Below, piece after piece: positions 17,651 to 26,585 of a stretch of 64,000 nucleotides of DNA. Below the pieces are notes generated by a model. The model ran no database searches. It saw nothing but the letters and a program-made list of their open reading frames with translations, and was not told the origin of the DNA. Made by a program: the position numbers and the translations under genes. Origin of the DNA: JBCBSK01 sp965250105 (GTDB taxonomy: Bacteria > Pseudomonadota > Alphaproteobacteria > Rhizobiales > Tepidamorphaceae); assembly GCA_965250105.1 (NCBI GenBank), contig OZ252290.1, positions 248,001-312,000 of the forward strand, read 5' to 3'. Every line of letters starts with the position of its first letter. Positions within the stretch are counted from its first letter, which is position 1.

Positions 17651-18690
17651 TGCCGGGCACTCTGCTGGTCGACGAGATTGTCGAGCAACTGCCGGCGATC
17701 CACGAGCCCGAGCAGGTGTCCCGCCTGATCGACGACGCCAACGGGCGCATCGTCGGCCATGACCGATCGGGCGATGTCGTAGAGACGCGCGTCAGCGGCC
17801 ACCGTGCGCGCAGGGGGCGACGCCTCGCCTTGCGCATCCGCCACCACATGGCGCGCGGTCACGAGCCGACCGCGAACCGCATCGCGCGTGAATTGGGCGA
17901 CATAGTCGGTGGCCGGCGACAGGACCAGTTCCTCTGGAGAGGCGACCTGGACGAGACTGCCGTCCTTCATGATGGCGATGCGGTCGGCCACACGGATGGC
18001 TTCATCGAAATCGTGCGTGACGAAGACGATGGTCTTGCCGAGCTGGCGTTGCAGCCGCAGGAACTCATCCTGCATCTCGCGCCGGATCAAGGGATCGAGC
18101 GCGGAAAACGGTTCGTCGAGAAGCCAGATATGCGGGTCCGCGGCAAGCGAGCGCGCGATGCCGACGCGCTGTTGCTGGCCGCCGGAGAGTTCCGAGGGGT
18201 AGTAGCCGTCCCTGCCCCTCAGCCCGACCAGTTCGATCATCGATCGGGCACGCTCGAGCTGCTGGTGACGGCCAATTCCCTGCAGTTCGAGCGGCAGCAT
18301 CACATTCTCGAGGACGGTGCGGTGCGGCAACAAGCCGAAATGCTGAAACACCATGCCGATCTTGCGACGGCGCAGCTCAATCAGCTGCTTGCGATCCGCA
18401 TCAAGAATGCTGTCGCCCTCGATGAAGATCTCGCCGCGGCTCGGCTCGACGAGACGGCAGAGACACCGCAACAGCGTCGACTTGCCAGAGCCGCTCAGCC
18501 CCATGATGACCAGGATTTCACCGTCGAAGACCGATAGGCTCACATCGCGCGCGGCCACAATGCAGTTCGCCGCGGCAAATTCGTCATTGCTCGGCGCCGT
18601 CCCGTTCACGCCGCGCAAGAGCGTCTCGGCACGCTGACCGTAGACCTTCCAAACGCCGCGGCATTCAATTGTGGGAGACGCATTCGACAT
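17647..18690 (-). CDS. Betaine/proline-type ABC transporter ATP-binding protein with a CBS-like tail
   Basis: 347-residue ABC ATPase of the ProV/OpuAA type. Walker A is GLSGSGKST (about residue 65), the Q-loop MVFQHFGLLPHR, the signature LSGGQQQRVGIARSLA, Walker B WLLDEPFSALDP and the switch histidine THDFDEA. The 50-residue N-terminal extension and GRHQQ-type sequences are typical of quaternary-amine ATPases. The C-terminal region (about 280-345, DAPVGVVDQAGHLLGLVDRRQLL) looks like one CBS motif, used in relatives to sense ionic strength. Downstream overlap with the permease gene is 4 bases. Confidence 0.93.
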   Translation of the reverse strand: MSNASPTIECRGVWKVYGQRAETLLRGVNGTAPSNDEFAAANCIVAARDVSLSVFDGEILVIMGLSGSGKSTLLRCLCRLVEPSRGEIFIEGDSILDADRKQLIELRRRKIGMVFQHFGLLPHRTVLENVMLPLELQGIGRHQQLERARSMIELVGLRGRDGYYPSELSGGQQQRVGIARSLAADPHIWLLDEPFSALDPLIRREMQDEFLRLQRQLGKTIVFVTHDFDEAIRVADRIAIMKDGSLVQVASPEELVLSPATDYVAQFTRDAVRGRLVTARHVVADAQGEASPPARTVAADARLYDIARSVMADDAPVGVVDQAGHLLGLVDRRQLLDNLVDQQSARQ

Positions 18691-18812
18691 GGCGTATTCG
18701 CTCGTTGTCGGGCCTTTGGCGCAAGGCTTGGGCTATTGGTCTTCGGAAGGCTTCGAGATGGAGGTGCCGAAGCGCGTCACGGACGCAAGGCGCTCCGGCA
18801 CATCCCAGCGCG

Positions 18813-19811
18813 TCAGCTGATCGAGCAGGCGTCGGGGAGATCAGCGATCCAGGAATCGGCCTCGGCACCGTATTTCTCGAGCCACGCAGCCGCTCCTTCT
18901 TCTTCGGACAGGTTATCGACGTCCATCAGATAGAAGGCGTCACCGATCATCTGATCGTTGAAGCTGATGTTGCGCAGCAGTTCGAGCGCACAGGGGTGGC
19001 TTTCGGCGAGACCGGCATAAGCCGCTTTCTTCAGCCAGCCGGCATCCGCATTGCCGCAGTCATAGGTCAGCTCGGGATTGGTGCCCCAAGACGGATCCGT
19101 CTCGCATTCCGCCGCCCAGTCCGGGAACTCGACGAAGCGGCCTTCATATTCGAGCAATACCCAGTTCGGCTTGTAGTTGAACATGACCAGCGGCTCTTTC
19201 CGGTCATAGGCCGCCTGCAGCTCGGCGATCAAAGCCGAGGTCGATCCGGCATAGATGACCTCGAAATCCATGCCGAGGGCCTCTATCCGCTCCTCGTCGT
19301 GCTTTTCCCATTCGACCGCACCGCCAAGATAACGTCCCTTGGGCGCGGTTTCGGGAACGGCGAACAGCGCATGGCACTCCTGAAGCGCTTGCCAATCGGG
19401 AAGGCCGGGGCACGTTTCTTCCATATAGATCGGATACCACCACTCTTCGCGCGTGGTCGCCACGTGTGACCCGGCGTCGATCATCCGACCGGCCGCAACC
19501 TCTTCTTCAAACGGCGTGCGCATCGTTCCTTCCCAGACCTCGACCTGGACATGGACTTCTCCGCGACCGATGGCCGGGAACTGCACCTGGGTGTTGGAAG
19601 GGACGTATTCAACGCTGTAGCCAAGCCGCTCCAGGAGGTTGCCGGTCACATTGGACAACACGAGCTGACTGCCCCAGTTGTTGGTGACGATCCGGATCGG
19701 CTCCGAGCTCTCTGGCAGCTCCGCGGCGGCTGGCGGTGTCGTCACGCCAATTGCGGCCACCAATGCGACCGCCGCGACCGACCCGCGCCATCCCAAACAA
19801 TCAAGCGACAT
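18813..19811 (-). CDS. Glycine-betaine-type (OpuAC/ProX) substrate-binding protein
   Basis: 332 residues with a signal peptide (hydrophobic VAAVALVAAIGVTTPPAAA, cleavage near residue 30). The mature start PIRIVTNNWGSQLVLSNVTGNLLERLGYSVEYV and the middle (WEGTMRTPFEEEV, WYPIYMEETCPGLPDWQAL) match OpuAC proteins, where aromatic residues box a quaternary ammonium head group. Several Trp/Tyr residues (W in NNWG, REEWWYP, NYKPNWVLLEYEG) could do this. It is first in the operon and 122 bases ahead of the ATPase gene, room for an mRNA-stability element as is common after binding-protein genes. Confidence 0.9.
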   Translation of the reverse strand: MSLDCLGWRGSVAAVALVAAIGVTTPPAAAELPESSEPIRIVTNNWGSQLVLSNVTGNLLERLGYSVEYVPSNTQVQFPAIGRGEVHVQVEVWEGTMRTPFEEEVAAGRMIDAGSHVATTREEWWYPIYMEETCPGLPDWQALQECHALFAVPETAPKGRYLGGAVEWEKHDEERIEALGMDFEVIYAGSTSALIAELQAAYDRKEPLVMFNYKPNWVLLEYEGRFVEFPDWAAECETDPSWGTNPELTYDCGNADAGWLKKAAYAGLAESHPCALELLRNISFNDQMIGDAFYLMDVDNLSEEEGAAAWLEKYGAEADSWIADLPDACSIS

Positions 19812-20092
19812 GCGACTCCTCCAAGTTCCACTCTGGTTGTCGTTCTCTCCGCCCCGATTTTTCTTGGCGGGCCGACAGTTTCGGCGCCGAACGTGAAGCG
19901 GGCGACAGGAATTTCATACATGTGATGAACAAGTGTCAAGGGATTCCTGTGAAATCGGCGCATGTCACGCACCACCTCGCCCCAATCAGCACACCCCTTT
20001 AGTCTGAATAATGTATATATAATAATAACTTAGCGAAAAACCTTATTTGACCATCACGAACAGGTCGCAAAAACCAGCCCAACCCTCAAGGA

Positions 20093-20152
20093 TTTCACAA
20101 GTATGAAAACATCCTTGCTCTCATCGCATGCCGGCACTATGGTTTTCACAAG
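20093..20152. promoter_or_regulatory. Repeated TTTCACAAG sites in the 19812-20224 divergent gap
   Basis: The 413-bp gap between the divergent binding-protein and DUF1989-GcvT genes holds no gene. TTTCACAAG occurs at 20093-20101 and 20144-20152, 51 bp apart (about five helical turns). The first copy is part of an inverted repeat TTTCA-N6-TGAAA (20093-20108). A related TTCAT-N7-ATGAA repeat lies at 19913-19929, nearer the transporter start. A very AT-rich stretch (about 20007-20040) between them may hold both promoters. The XRE-cupin protein encoded at 22616 is a plausible binder. All of this is inference from repeats. Confidence 0.35.
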
Positions 20153-20224
20153 GTGCAAGACAGGATCACGCCTGGTCGTCCCGAGGGTCATCCACGAAAC
20201 GTCGGCCGGGAGGCATGCGACGCA

Positions 20225-22552
20225 ATGATGTTCACAACCCATATCGACGGTCGCGCAAATCAGGCGCCTGCGCTGACCCAGGACGTCGAGCGCTATATCG
20301 TGCCGGCCGGGCAATGCCTGGGCGTGGACCTGTTCGACGGCGATCGCGTGACGGTCATGACGACCGAAGGCCTGCAAGCGTGCGAACTCGTCGGCTTCAA
20401 CGCCGATGGGACGTGCGATCCGGGCGTCTTCGACCGAAGACCGACAGCATCCCCGTGCTTGCTGCAGGATATGCTGGAGACGCATGACGCGATCTCCCTG
20501 CGCCGCGGGCTGACGACCCGGCAGGCGGATCTCGCATCGCTGCAAGCGATACGACTCCTGGACGAAACCGCCGCGCCGGGCAGCACGGACAGTCTTGAAG
20601 TATGCCAGGATGGGTTCGCGGTCTTCGGCGCACCCGAAACGGCTGTGGGATCGGCCTTCCCGATCCCGCCGTCGGACGTCGTGCTGCTGGTTCGCCGATC
20701 TGTCCGTCGCCGGAACGATCCGATGATGGAAAGGCTCCCCGATCCGCTCGGACGGGTTCGTGAGGAAATACGCGTCGATGCCGCGACCGCGCGCGCATTT
20801 ATGGTCCGCGCCGGGGAATACATCCAGATCCTCGATGTCAGTGGCCGCCAATGCGCCGATATCGTTTTCTTCGACGAAGCGGATCTCGACGCCGGCCACG
20901 TTGTCGGCATGAGCGATGCCGCAACCCGGTCGATGCTCGGCACGCCGGTGCCGGCGCCCGGCTTGCGGTCGACGATCTATGACCAGCGCTATCGACCGAC
21001 TGTCGAGGTTGTTCAGGACACGGTGGGTTTGCACGACACGTTCCTGACCCCCTGCACGGCCTATTACTACGACACCGTCGGCTATCCCGGACACACGAAC
21101 TGCACCGACAACTTCAACGGCGAGCTCGCCGACTATGGGGTCCGCTTGGACGCCTATTCCGCGGTGAACCTGTTCACCAATGTCGATGTCGATGCGGGCA
21201 ATGTGTTCGTGCCGGACATGTCCTGGAGCCGAGCGGGCGACTATGTTCTGTTCCGCGCCCACCGGGATCTGGTCGTCGCCACATCCGCCTGCCCAAGCGA
21301 TATCGATCCGGTAAACGGCTGGAATCCAACCGATATCCATGTCCGCGTTTACGACCGAGACATCACCGCGAAGCGGTCCATCGCGCGGGTCGTCAATGGG
21401 CTGGGAGACAAGGCAATGACGCAAGATAGCCCGTTCCACGGCCGCACATCGGCCTTGGGCGCCGATTATGCCGAGCGCGGTGGCTATTGGATGCCGAAAC
21501 GCTTCGCCGGAATCGGTACCGAGCGGGAATACTGGGCCTGTCGCGAGCAGGCCGGCGTCGCCGACCGATCGGATCTCAAGACGTTTGAGATCGTCGGTCC
21601 GGGAGCCGCCCGCCTGATGAATTGGGCCGTTACGCGCGACGTGACCCGCCTGGCGATTGGGGACGTTTGCTACGCGGCAATATGCCATCCGCATGGCGCG
21701 GTTCTGTGCGACGGGCTTCTGTTTCGCGTGACCGAACAGAACTTCCGCTGGACGTGCGCCGACGACACCTGCGCCGGCTGGCTGCGGCAGGAAGCCGAAC
21801 GGCTTGGCATCGAAGCGTGGATCAAGGATTCAAGCGCCGCCTTGTGCGCACTCGCCATTCAAGGCCCCGCGAGCCCGAGGATCCTGGCAAAGACGGCCTG
21901 GACGCCGTCGAGCGATACAGCCCCCCTGTCGCTTGAACCGTTTCGATCGGCGGTCGGGCGCATCGGCGGTGCCGATGGCAGGCCGGCCGTGTTCAGCGGG
22001 ACCGGCGGCGCCGGCCTGACCGGATTTGAGATCTGGTGCCATCCGCGAGATGCCGAAACGGTCTGGGATGCGATCCTGGAGGCCGGCGCCGAAGAAGGCC
22101 TGGCCCCGGTTGGGCAATCCGCCTTGGAACTGCTGCGCGTCGAAGCCGGCCATCCCGCCATCGGTGCCGAGTATGGCGGTGACGTCGATCCGTTCGAAGC
22201 CGGGATTGGGCATGTCGTATCGTCTCGAAAGCGAGCCGATTTCTGCGGGCGCGAAGCCTTGGCTTCACGCCGCAATACAGGCCTGCGTAGGTTGATCGGC
22301 CTGCGGCTCGACAGTGACCGGGTGCCGCTGCCGGGCTGCGGTATCTGGAACGGAGACGCCCAGATTGGCGAGATCACCAGCGCCGTGACGTCGCCATGGC
22401 TTGGCCAGGTCATCGCTCTGGGACGCGTGAACAAGGCATATGCGATGACCGGTTTGCGACTGATGGTCGGTCGGAACGACCCGCAGGCCCCGAGAACGGA
22501 CGCCGACGTCGTAACCCTGCCATTCGTTGCGCCGAACGAGCCGGCCGATTGA
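20225..22552 (+). CDS. DUF1989 (urea-carboxylase-associated) - GcvT aminomethyltransferase fusion
   Basis: About 775 residues. The N-terminal 170 residues start like a degenerate DUF1989 domain (YIVPAGQCLGVDLFDGDRVTV). Residues about 185-385 form a fuller DUF1989 with RAGEYIQILDVSGRQCADIVFF and the likely metal cysteines of CTAYYYDTVGYPGHTNC. Residues about 395-770 are GcvT-like (YWACREQAGVADRSDLKTFEIVGPGAARLMN, GLTGFEIWCHP, ELLRVEAGHPAIGAEY), the folate-binding methyltransferase fold. This suggests THF-linked transfer of a one-carbon unit from an amine or onium compound, joined to a partner activity. GGGAGG lies 11 bases before ATG 20225, and a second ATG follows directly. It is divergent from the betaine transporter and followed by a cupin regulator. 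The domain calls are good; the reaction is unknown. Confidence 0.82.
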   Translation: MMFTTHIDGRANQAPALTQDVERYIVPAGQCLGVDLFDGDRVTVMTTEGLQACELVGFNADGTCDPGVFDRRPTASPCLLQDMLETHDAISLRRGLTTRQADLASLQAIRLLDETAAPGSTDSLEVCQDGFAVFGAPETAVGSAFPIPPSDVVLLVRRSVRRRNDPMMERLPDPLGRVREEIRVDAATARAFMVRAGEYIQILDVSGRQCADIVFFDEADLDAGHVVGMSDAATRSMLGTPVPAPGLRSTIYDQRYRPTVEVVQDTVGLHDTFLTPCTAYYYDTVGYPGHTNCTDNFNGELADYGVRLDAYSAVNLFTNVDVDAGNVFVPDMSWSRAGDYVLFRAHRDLVVATSACPSDIDPVNGWNPTDIHVRVYDRDITAKRSIARVVNGLGDKAMTQDSPFHGRTSALGADYAERGGYWMPKRFAGIGTEREYWACREQAGVADRSDLKTFEIVGPGAARLMNWAVTRDVTRLAIGDVCYAAICHPHGAVLCDGLLFRVTEQNFRWTCADDTCAGWLRQEAERLGIEAWIKDSSAALCALAIQGPASPRILAKTAWTPSSDTAPLSLEPFRSAVGRIGGADGRPAVFSGTGGAGLTGFEIWCHPRDAETVWDAILEAGAEEGLAPVGQSALELLRVEAGHPAIGAEYGGDVDPFEAGIGHVVSSRKRADFCGREALASRRNTGLRRLIGLRLDSDRVPLPGCGIWNGDAQIGEITSAVTSPWLGQVIALGRVNKAYAMTGLRLMVGRNDPQAPRTDADVVTLPFVAPNEPAD

Positions 22553-22615
22553 CATCGGGCAGACTTTCAGGCTTCCGAGCACAATGACCAGCGACACACA
22601 ACCCAAGAGGGAAAC

Positions 22616-23245
22616 ATGCTGAGGCGAAACGGGGCGCTTCTGGACTCTGTTGACCCATATCCGCCGGCCGACACCGGCGGCAACGATGTCGACACCAATG
22701 TCGGCACGAAGGTCCGCGGGCTCCGCAAGGAGCGAAAGATGTCCCTCACCGATCTTGCCGAAGCGACCGGACTGTCCGTCGGTTTTCTCAGCCAGGTCGA
22801 ACGGGACAAGTCGAACCCGTCGGTCAAGGCATTGCACGACATTTCTCGCGCCTTGGGCGTCAACATCACCTGGTTCTTTGAAAGCACTCAGGAAAGCCCA
22901 GTCCCGCCCACCGGTCCCATTGTGCGCGTTCGAGAGCGCAAGAAGATCCATTATGGCGTGGATATCTGCGATGAACTGCTGTCGCCCGCATCGAGTGAAC
23001 AGCTCGAGCTCATCTGGAGCCGCTTCGCCCCGGGGTCGTCGAGCGGAACCCAGCCCTATGACCATGATGGCGAAGAGGCCGGCGTCGTGCTGTCCGGCGT
23101 GCTCGAACTGGTGATCGGCGACACCGTTCACATCCTGAAGGCCGGCGACAGCTTCGGCTTCAAGAGCCGAACGCCCCACCGTTATTCCAACCCGGGCACC
23201 GTCGACACGATCGTCGTCTGGGCGGTGACGCCGCCCACCTATTGA
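22616..23245 (+). CDS. XRE-family regulator with C-terminal cupin domain
   Basis: 209 residues. A helix-turn-helix of the XRE type (about 25-85: VRGLRKERKMSLTDLAEATGLSVGFLSQVERDKSNPSVKALHDISRALGV) is followed by a cupin_2 sensor (about 125-205: HDGEEAGVVLSGVLELVIGD, LKAGDSFGFKSRTPHRYSNPG). Such proteins often repress catabolic operons for amines such as putrescine. GAGGGAAAC precedes the ATG. It lies 63 bases after the DUF1989-GcvT gene and probably controls the surrounding operons; the TTTCACAAG repeats upstream of 20225 are candidate sites. Confidence 0.93.
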   Translation: MLRRNGALLDSVDPYPPADTGGNDVDTNVGTKVRGLRKERKMSLTDLAEATGLSVGFLSQVERDKSNPSVKALHDISRALGVNITWFFESTQESPVPPTGPIVRVRERKKIHYGVDICDELLSPASSEQLELIWSRFAPGSSSGTQPYDHDGEEAGVVLSGVLELVIGDTVHILKAGDSFGFKSRTPHRYSNPGTVDTIVVWAVTPPTY

Positions 23246-23313
23246 CTCAGTTGGCAGCCGCCCATGACCGGAAACGACGCGCCAATGAATTCAGGCCGAG
23301 AGGGACAGCAGAG

Positions 23314-23832
23314 ATGGATCAACTTCGAGACGGCCTGACAGCCATTCAGCTCGATGGCAGCGCGGCCATGATGGAGATCGTCGAATTGACAGCCCGCGAC
23401 GATGAGCGCCTCTGGATCAAAGAGCCCGGCGCGGCCGTGGACGTCTGGTGGCGACCGCTGATGTTCGACATCGCCAATGGCAATCACGTCGAACTCATGA
23501 AGGTGGCGAGCGGTGGGTCGCTCGGTCGCCACATGCACTGTACGCCGGTTCACGGCTTCGTCCTCAAGGGATCATGGCGCTACATCGAGCGAAACTGGGT
23601 GGCGGAGCCGGGCGCCTATGTCTACGAGCCGGCCGGCGACGTGCATTCCCTGGTTTGCGACCATGGCGAAGAGATGATCACGCTGTTCCACATCAACGGA
23701 CCGATCATCTATGTCGACGACGACGATTCCGTTCTCGCGATCGACGACAATAAAGAGCTTATCCGGCGCGCGCGCGAGCACTACGCCGAAGTCGGGCTTG
23801 GCGCCGACTATGTCGATCGATTGTTCCGTTAG
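23314..23832 (+). CDS. Small cupin, 2,4'-dihydroxyacetophenone dioxygenase-like family
   Basis: 172-residue single-cupin protein. Metal-ligand positions are visible in GGSLGRHMHCTPVHGFVLKGSWRY and AGDVHSLVCDHGEEMITLFHINGPI. The wording matches proteins annotated as 2,4'-dihydroxyacetophenone dioxygenase-like (ChrR-type cupins), a label that covers many uncharacterised enzymes, so I would not assume aromatic ring-side-chain cleavage. The start at 23314 follows AGAGGG by 9 bases; earlier in-frame ATGs overlap the regulator gene. It is tightly linked to the XRE-cupin gene. It might be a dioxygenase, isomerase or lyase on the amine pathway. Confidence 0.78.
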   Translation: MDQLRDGLTAIQLDGSAAMMEIVELTARDDERLWIKEPGAAVDVWWRPLMFDIANGNHVELMKVASGGSLGRHMHCTPVHGFVLKGSWRYIERNWVAEPGAYVYEPAGDVHSLVCDHGEEMITLFHINGPIIYVDDDDSVLAIDDNKELIRRAREHYAEVGLGADYVDRLFR

Positions 23833-23861
23833 AGTATTTGCGGATCAACATCATCACCCGG

Positions 23862-25631
23862 TCAATTTGATAGACTGGCAGAATGCCGGCGCTTGTCGAT
23901 GGCGCATTGCCTCAGGACCGGCAGCATGGCGTCGAGATCGGCGCAGGGCACCGCGCCGAGGCGGCGGATATCGTCCGACACGTCGACCGGCAGATCGGTG
24001 TTTGACTGGTCGGGAACCGCGTTGAGCTTGCCGCCAATGATCACCGGCAGGCGCACTTCCCGGCGTTCAAGATCGGCCAGCACGGCGCGGGTGAAAGCCA
24101 GCCCGACACCGTTATAGGTGCTGATGGCGATGATGTCCGCGCCGGCCGACAGCGCGGCATCCACGAGATCATCGGCATCGACCGAGACGCCGGCATCGAC
24201 GACCTGAACGCCCAGCCGTTCGAGAACCTCGCGGACGAGATAGGCGCCGTGTTCATGGACATCGGTCGTGCCGAGCGCGATGCGCAATCCCCTCACCTCA
24301 TCCGCCAGCCCGTCTTGATCGGTGACCCAGACCGCCGCCATCTCGTCAAGCTCCTGCGCCCAATCGGCCGGCACCAGCGGCGCGCGGCGCGCCCGGTCCT
24401 CGGAGCCCGCGCCGAACAGGTCTTCCATCCGCTTGGCGCCGAGCCGCCGGATCGCCAGCATCAGGGCGGCGGGGTCGTCGATATCGACACCGCGTTCGGC
24501 AAGCCCCGACAGCGCGCGCGCCTTGAACGCCGCGCCTCCCTGGCACAGCCGGTCGGCCAGGGCATCGACCGACGCCCAGTCGACGAGACCGGCATACCCC
24601 CCGGCATGCTCGGTAAGGCGCGACGCGAAAAGCTGGGCGTCGAGGATTTCGTCCGTATCCGGTATGCGCACATTTTCGGTGACCGGGACCGGATTGATCG
24701 CTTGTCCAGACGGATGCCGGCCGAGCGCCAGGATATCGGCCAGGAGATAGCTCGACAGGCTGGCATAATTGGCCGCCGCATCGCTGCGATAGGACACCGT
24801 GTTGCCGAAGATCATGCTGCCGGGCGTCGCCGTCACGCGCGCCAGGGCGGTCTGAAACGCCATCCGGCTCGCAGGCGCCGAGAAATGATGGCCGAAGCAG
24901 AAGGAGGCCCGCGCGCCGATCATCTCCTCGACGATCATGCGTTCAATCAGCACCATGCCGAGCGCCGACGCCATATCGCGGAACAGGCCGGCGAAGCCAT
25001 CGTCGAGATTGGAATGGACGAGGATATCGGCATCCTGCGCCGCGATGAGGCCGAGCGCCTTGACGGTCGCCTCGGTGGTCGCGACGTCGTCGTCCCAATG
25101 CGGCAGGCGGAAGGTGAAATACTGCCCGAGATTGCCGATCGCCGTGGCGCCCGCCGCGATCGCGGCACGGGTATTGTCAAGCGCGCCAGGCAGGCCGAGC
25201 ATGAAATCGCCGAAATGGGCCGCCGCCGGACTGGCATTGGTGATGCGGGCGAAGTCCTCGGGCCCGGTCAGCACGATACCGGTGCCATGCACCGCGCCGT
25301 CGCGCCGGTCGGCCGGATAGCCCATGGCCCAGTCGAGCGTGATGCCGAAGCGGTCGATCCGGGCGCCGCGCCGCGCCGCCGCCTCGTGGAGATCAGCCAT
25401 CGCCTGAACCGTGCGGTCGATGGAGCGAAAGCCGATATGCGCATGCTGCATGATGCGCCCCTCGGCGGAGGCGCGGCGCTTGTAGTCAGCCTCGGATGCG
25501 ACATCCTCGGTGTCGAGAAACAGGCAGCGCCCGAGCCGCCAGTCGCGCGCCAGGGCCCGGCCCGCGGCGAGAAGGTCGGCACCTGGCGCCAGCGCGGGCT
25601 CGGTGAGCCGGATCGGATCCGATACCGTCAT
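23862..25631 (-). CDS. Cobalamin-binding, glutamate-mutase-like protein (barrel and B12 domains fused)
   Basis: About 589 residues. The C-terminal ~140 residues are a B12-binding Rossmann domain with the base-off motif D457-V-H459-E-H-G462, then IISAISTYNG-like and VIIGGKLN segments, as in methionine synthase and glutamate mutase. The N-terminal ~430 residues look like a TIM barrel: HAHIGFRSIDRTVQAM, GATAIGNLGQYFTFRLPHWDDD, HSNLDDGFAGLFRDMASALGMVLIERMIVEEMIGA. These recall the glutamate mutase E subunit. A carbon-skeleton mutase is therefore likely, with both parts in one chain. The start is uncertain: ATG 25631 has GAAG 8 bases upstream, while GTG 25667 has none. It converges on the small cupin gene, 30 bases apart. 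Substrate unknown. Confidence 0.7.
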   Translation of the reverse strand: MTVSDPIRLTEPALAPGADLLAAGRALARDWRLGRCLFLDTEDVASEADYKRRASAEGRIMQHAHIGFRSIDRTVQAMADLHEAAARRGARIDRFGITLDWAMGYPADRRDGAVHGTGIVLTGPEDFARITNASPAAAHFGDFMLGLPGALDNTRAAIAAGATAIGNLGQYFTFRLPHWDDDVATTEATVKALGLIAAQDADILVHSNLDDGFAGLFRDMASALGMVLIERMIVEEMIGARASFCFGHHFSAPASRMAFQTALARVTATPGSMIFGNTVSYRSDAAANYASLSSYLLADILALGRHPSGQAINPVPVTENVRIPDTDEILDAQLFASRLTEHAGGYAGLVDWASVDALADRLCQGGAAFKARALSGLAERGVDIDDPAALMLAIRRLGAKRMEDLFGAGSEDRARRAPLVPADWAQELDEMAAVWVTDQDGLADEVRGLRIALGTTDVHEHGAYLVREVLERLGVQVVDAGVSVDADDLVDAALSAGADIIAISTYNGVGLAFTRAVLADLERREVRLPVIIGGKLNAVPDQSNTDLPVDVSDDIRRLGAVPCADLDAMLPVLRQCAIDKRRHSASLSN

Positions 25632-25776
25632 CGGTTTTGCTTCACGGCCGGCATCCGAGACCTCCACGCGCTATCGACAGCCATCGGCGCAGTATGATCA
25701 TCATGATCGGATTGACCACTGTGTTCGCCGCGAAAGCGCTCAAGACCGTGCCGCCGCCATGACCAGGAGACCGGAT

Positions 25777-26532
25777 GTGAAACTCGGCATCATCGGCGTC
25801 GGCCATCTGGCCGTCTCCGTCCTGCGTGGGCTCTTGAAGGCCGGCTGGGCGCCGGGGGACATCATGTTGTCGCCACGCGGACAGGCCGCACGCATGGCAG
25901 AGGCCCACGGCTTCGTGCTGGCCGCCGACACGGCAAGCCTCGTCACGGCCTGCGATCACATCATGCTCACCGTGCGGCCGGGTGACGCGGTCGCCGCCGT
26001 CAACGGGCTTGCCTGGGAACGCCGCCACCTCCTGATGAGCGCTTGCGCCGGCGTCACGATCGCCGATCTGGCCGAGGCGACGACGCCCGCGACCGTGCTG
26101 CGCATCATGCCGATCACGGCATCGGAACTGAACGCCAGCCCGACGGTCGTCTATCCGCTCGTCGAAGATGCCCGCCCCGTCCTGGACGCGCTTGGCGGCA
26201 TCATCGCGCTCGATCGGGAGGACCAGGTCGATGTCGCGAGCGTCAGCGCGGCGATCTATGGCTGGGTGCAGGCGCTGATCCGCGACGGCGCCGACTGGAG
26301 CGCCGAGAACGGCCTTGATGATGCGACCGCGCGTCAACTCGTCGCCCGAACCTTCGTCGCCGCCGGCCGGATGATCGCCGAACAGGATGCGTCCATGGCG
26401 GAACTCCTCGACAGCCTGTGCACGCCGGGCGGGATCACCGAAGCCGGCCTCGACCATCTCGACCGCGCAAACGTGCCGGAGGCCTGGCGCGGCGCTTGCG
26501 ATCTGGTTCTGGAGCGGCTGCGCGGCCATTGA
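25777..26532 (+). CDS. ProC-like NAD(P)-dependent reductase
   Basis: 251 residues. The N-terminus LGIIGVGHLAVSVLRGLLKAG is the Rossmann dinucleotide motif of pyrroline-5-carboxylate reductases. C-terminal ELLDSLCTPGGITEAGLDHLD is the dimerisation signature (ProC: TSPGGTTAAAL). It could reduce a cyclic imine or oxidise a related imino acid. I prefer GTG 25777 over ATG 25759 because AGGAGA lies 6-7 bases upstream of the GTG. It is divergent from the cobalamin-binding gene and 53 bases before an SDR gene, so the two probably form an operon. It seems unlikely to be the housekeeping proline enzyme given the context. Confidence 0.83.
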   Translation: MKLGIIGVGHLAVSVLRGLLKAGWAPGDIMLSPRGQAARMAEAHGFVLAADTASLVTACDHIMLTVRPGDAVAAVNGLAWERRHLLMSACAGVTIADLAEATTPATVLRIMPITASELNASPTVVYPLVEDARPVLDALGGIIALDREDQVDVASVSAAIYGWVQALIRDGADWSAENGLDDATARQLVARTFVAAGRMIAEQDASMAELLDSLCTPGGITEAGLDHLDRANVPEAWRGACDLVLERLRGH

Positions 26533-26585
26533 CCAAATGGTTGCCAGTTGAAAGTTTACCGCGTCATCTTCAGGGAGTTTTCGAC

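Noticed and set aside
23314..23832. Naming the small cupin as a true 2,4'-dihydroxyacetophenone dioxygenase
   Set aside because: The family label is broad and no aromatic pathway genes are nearby.
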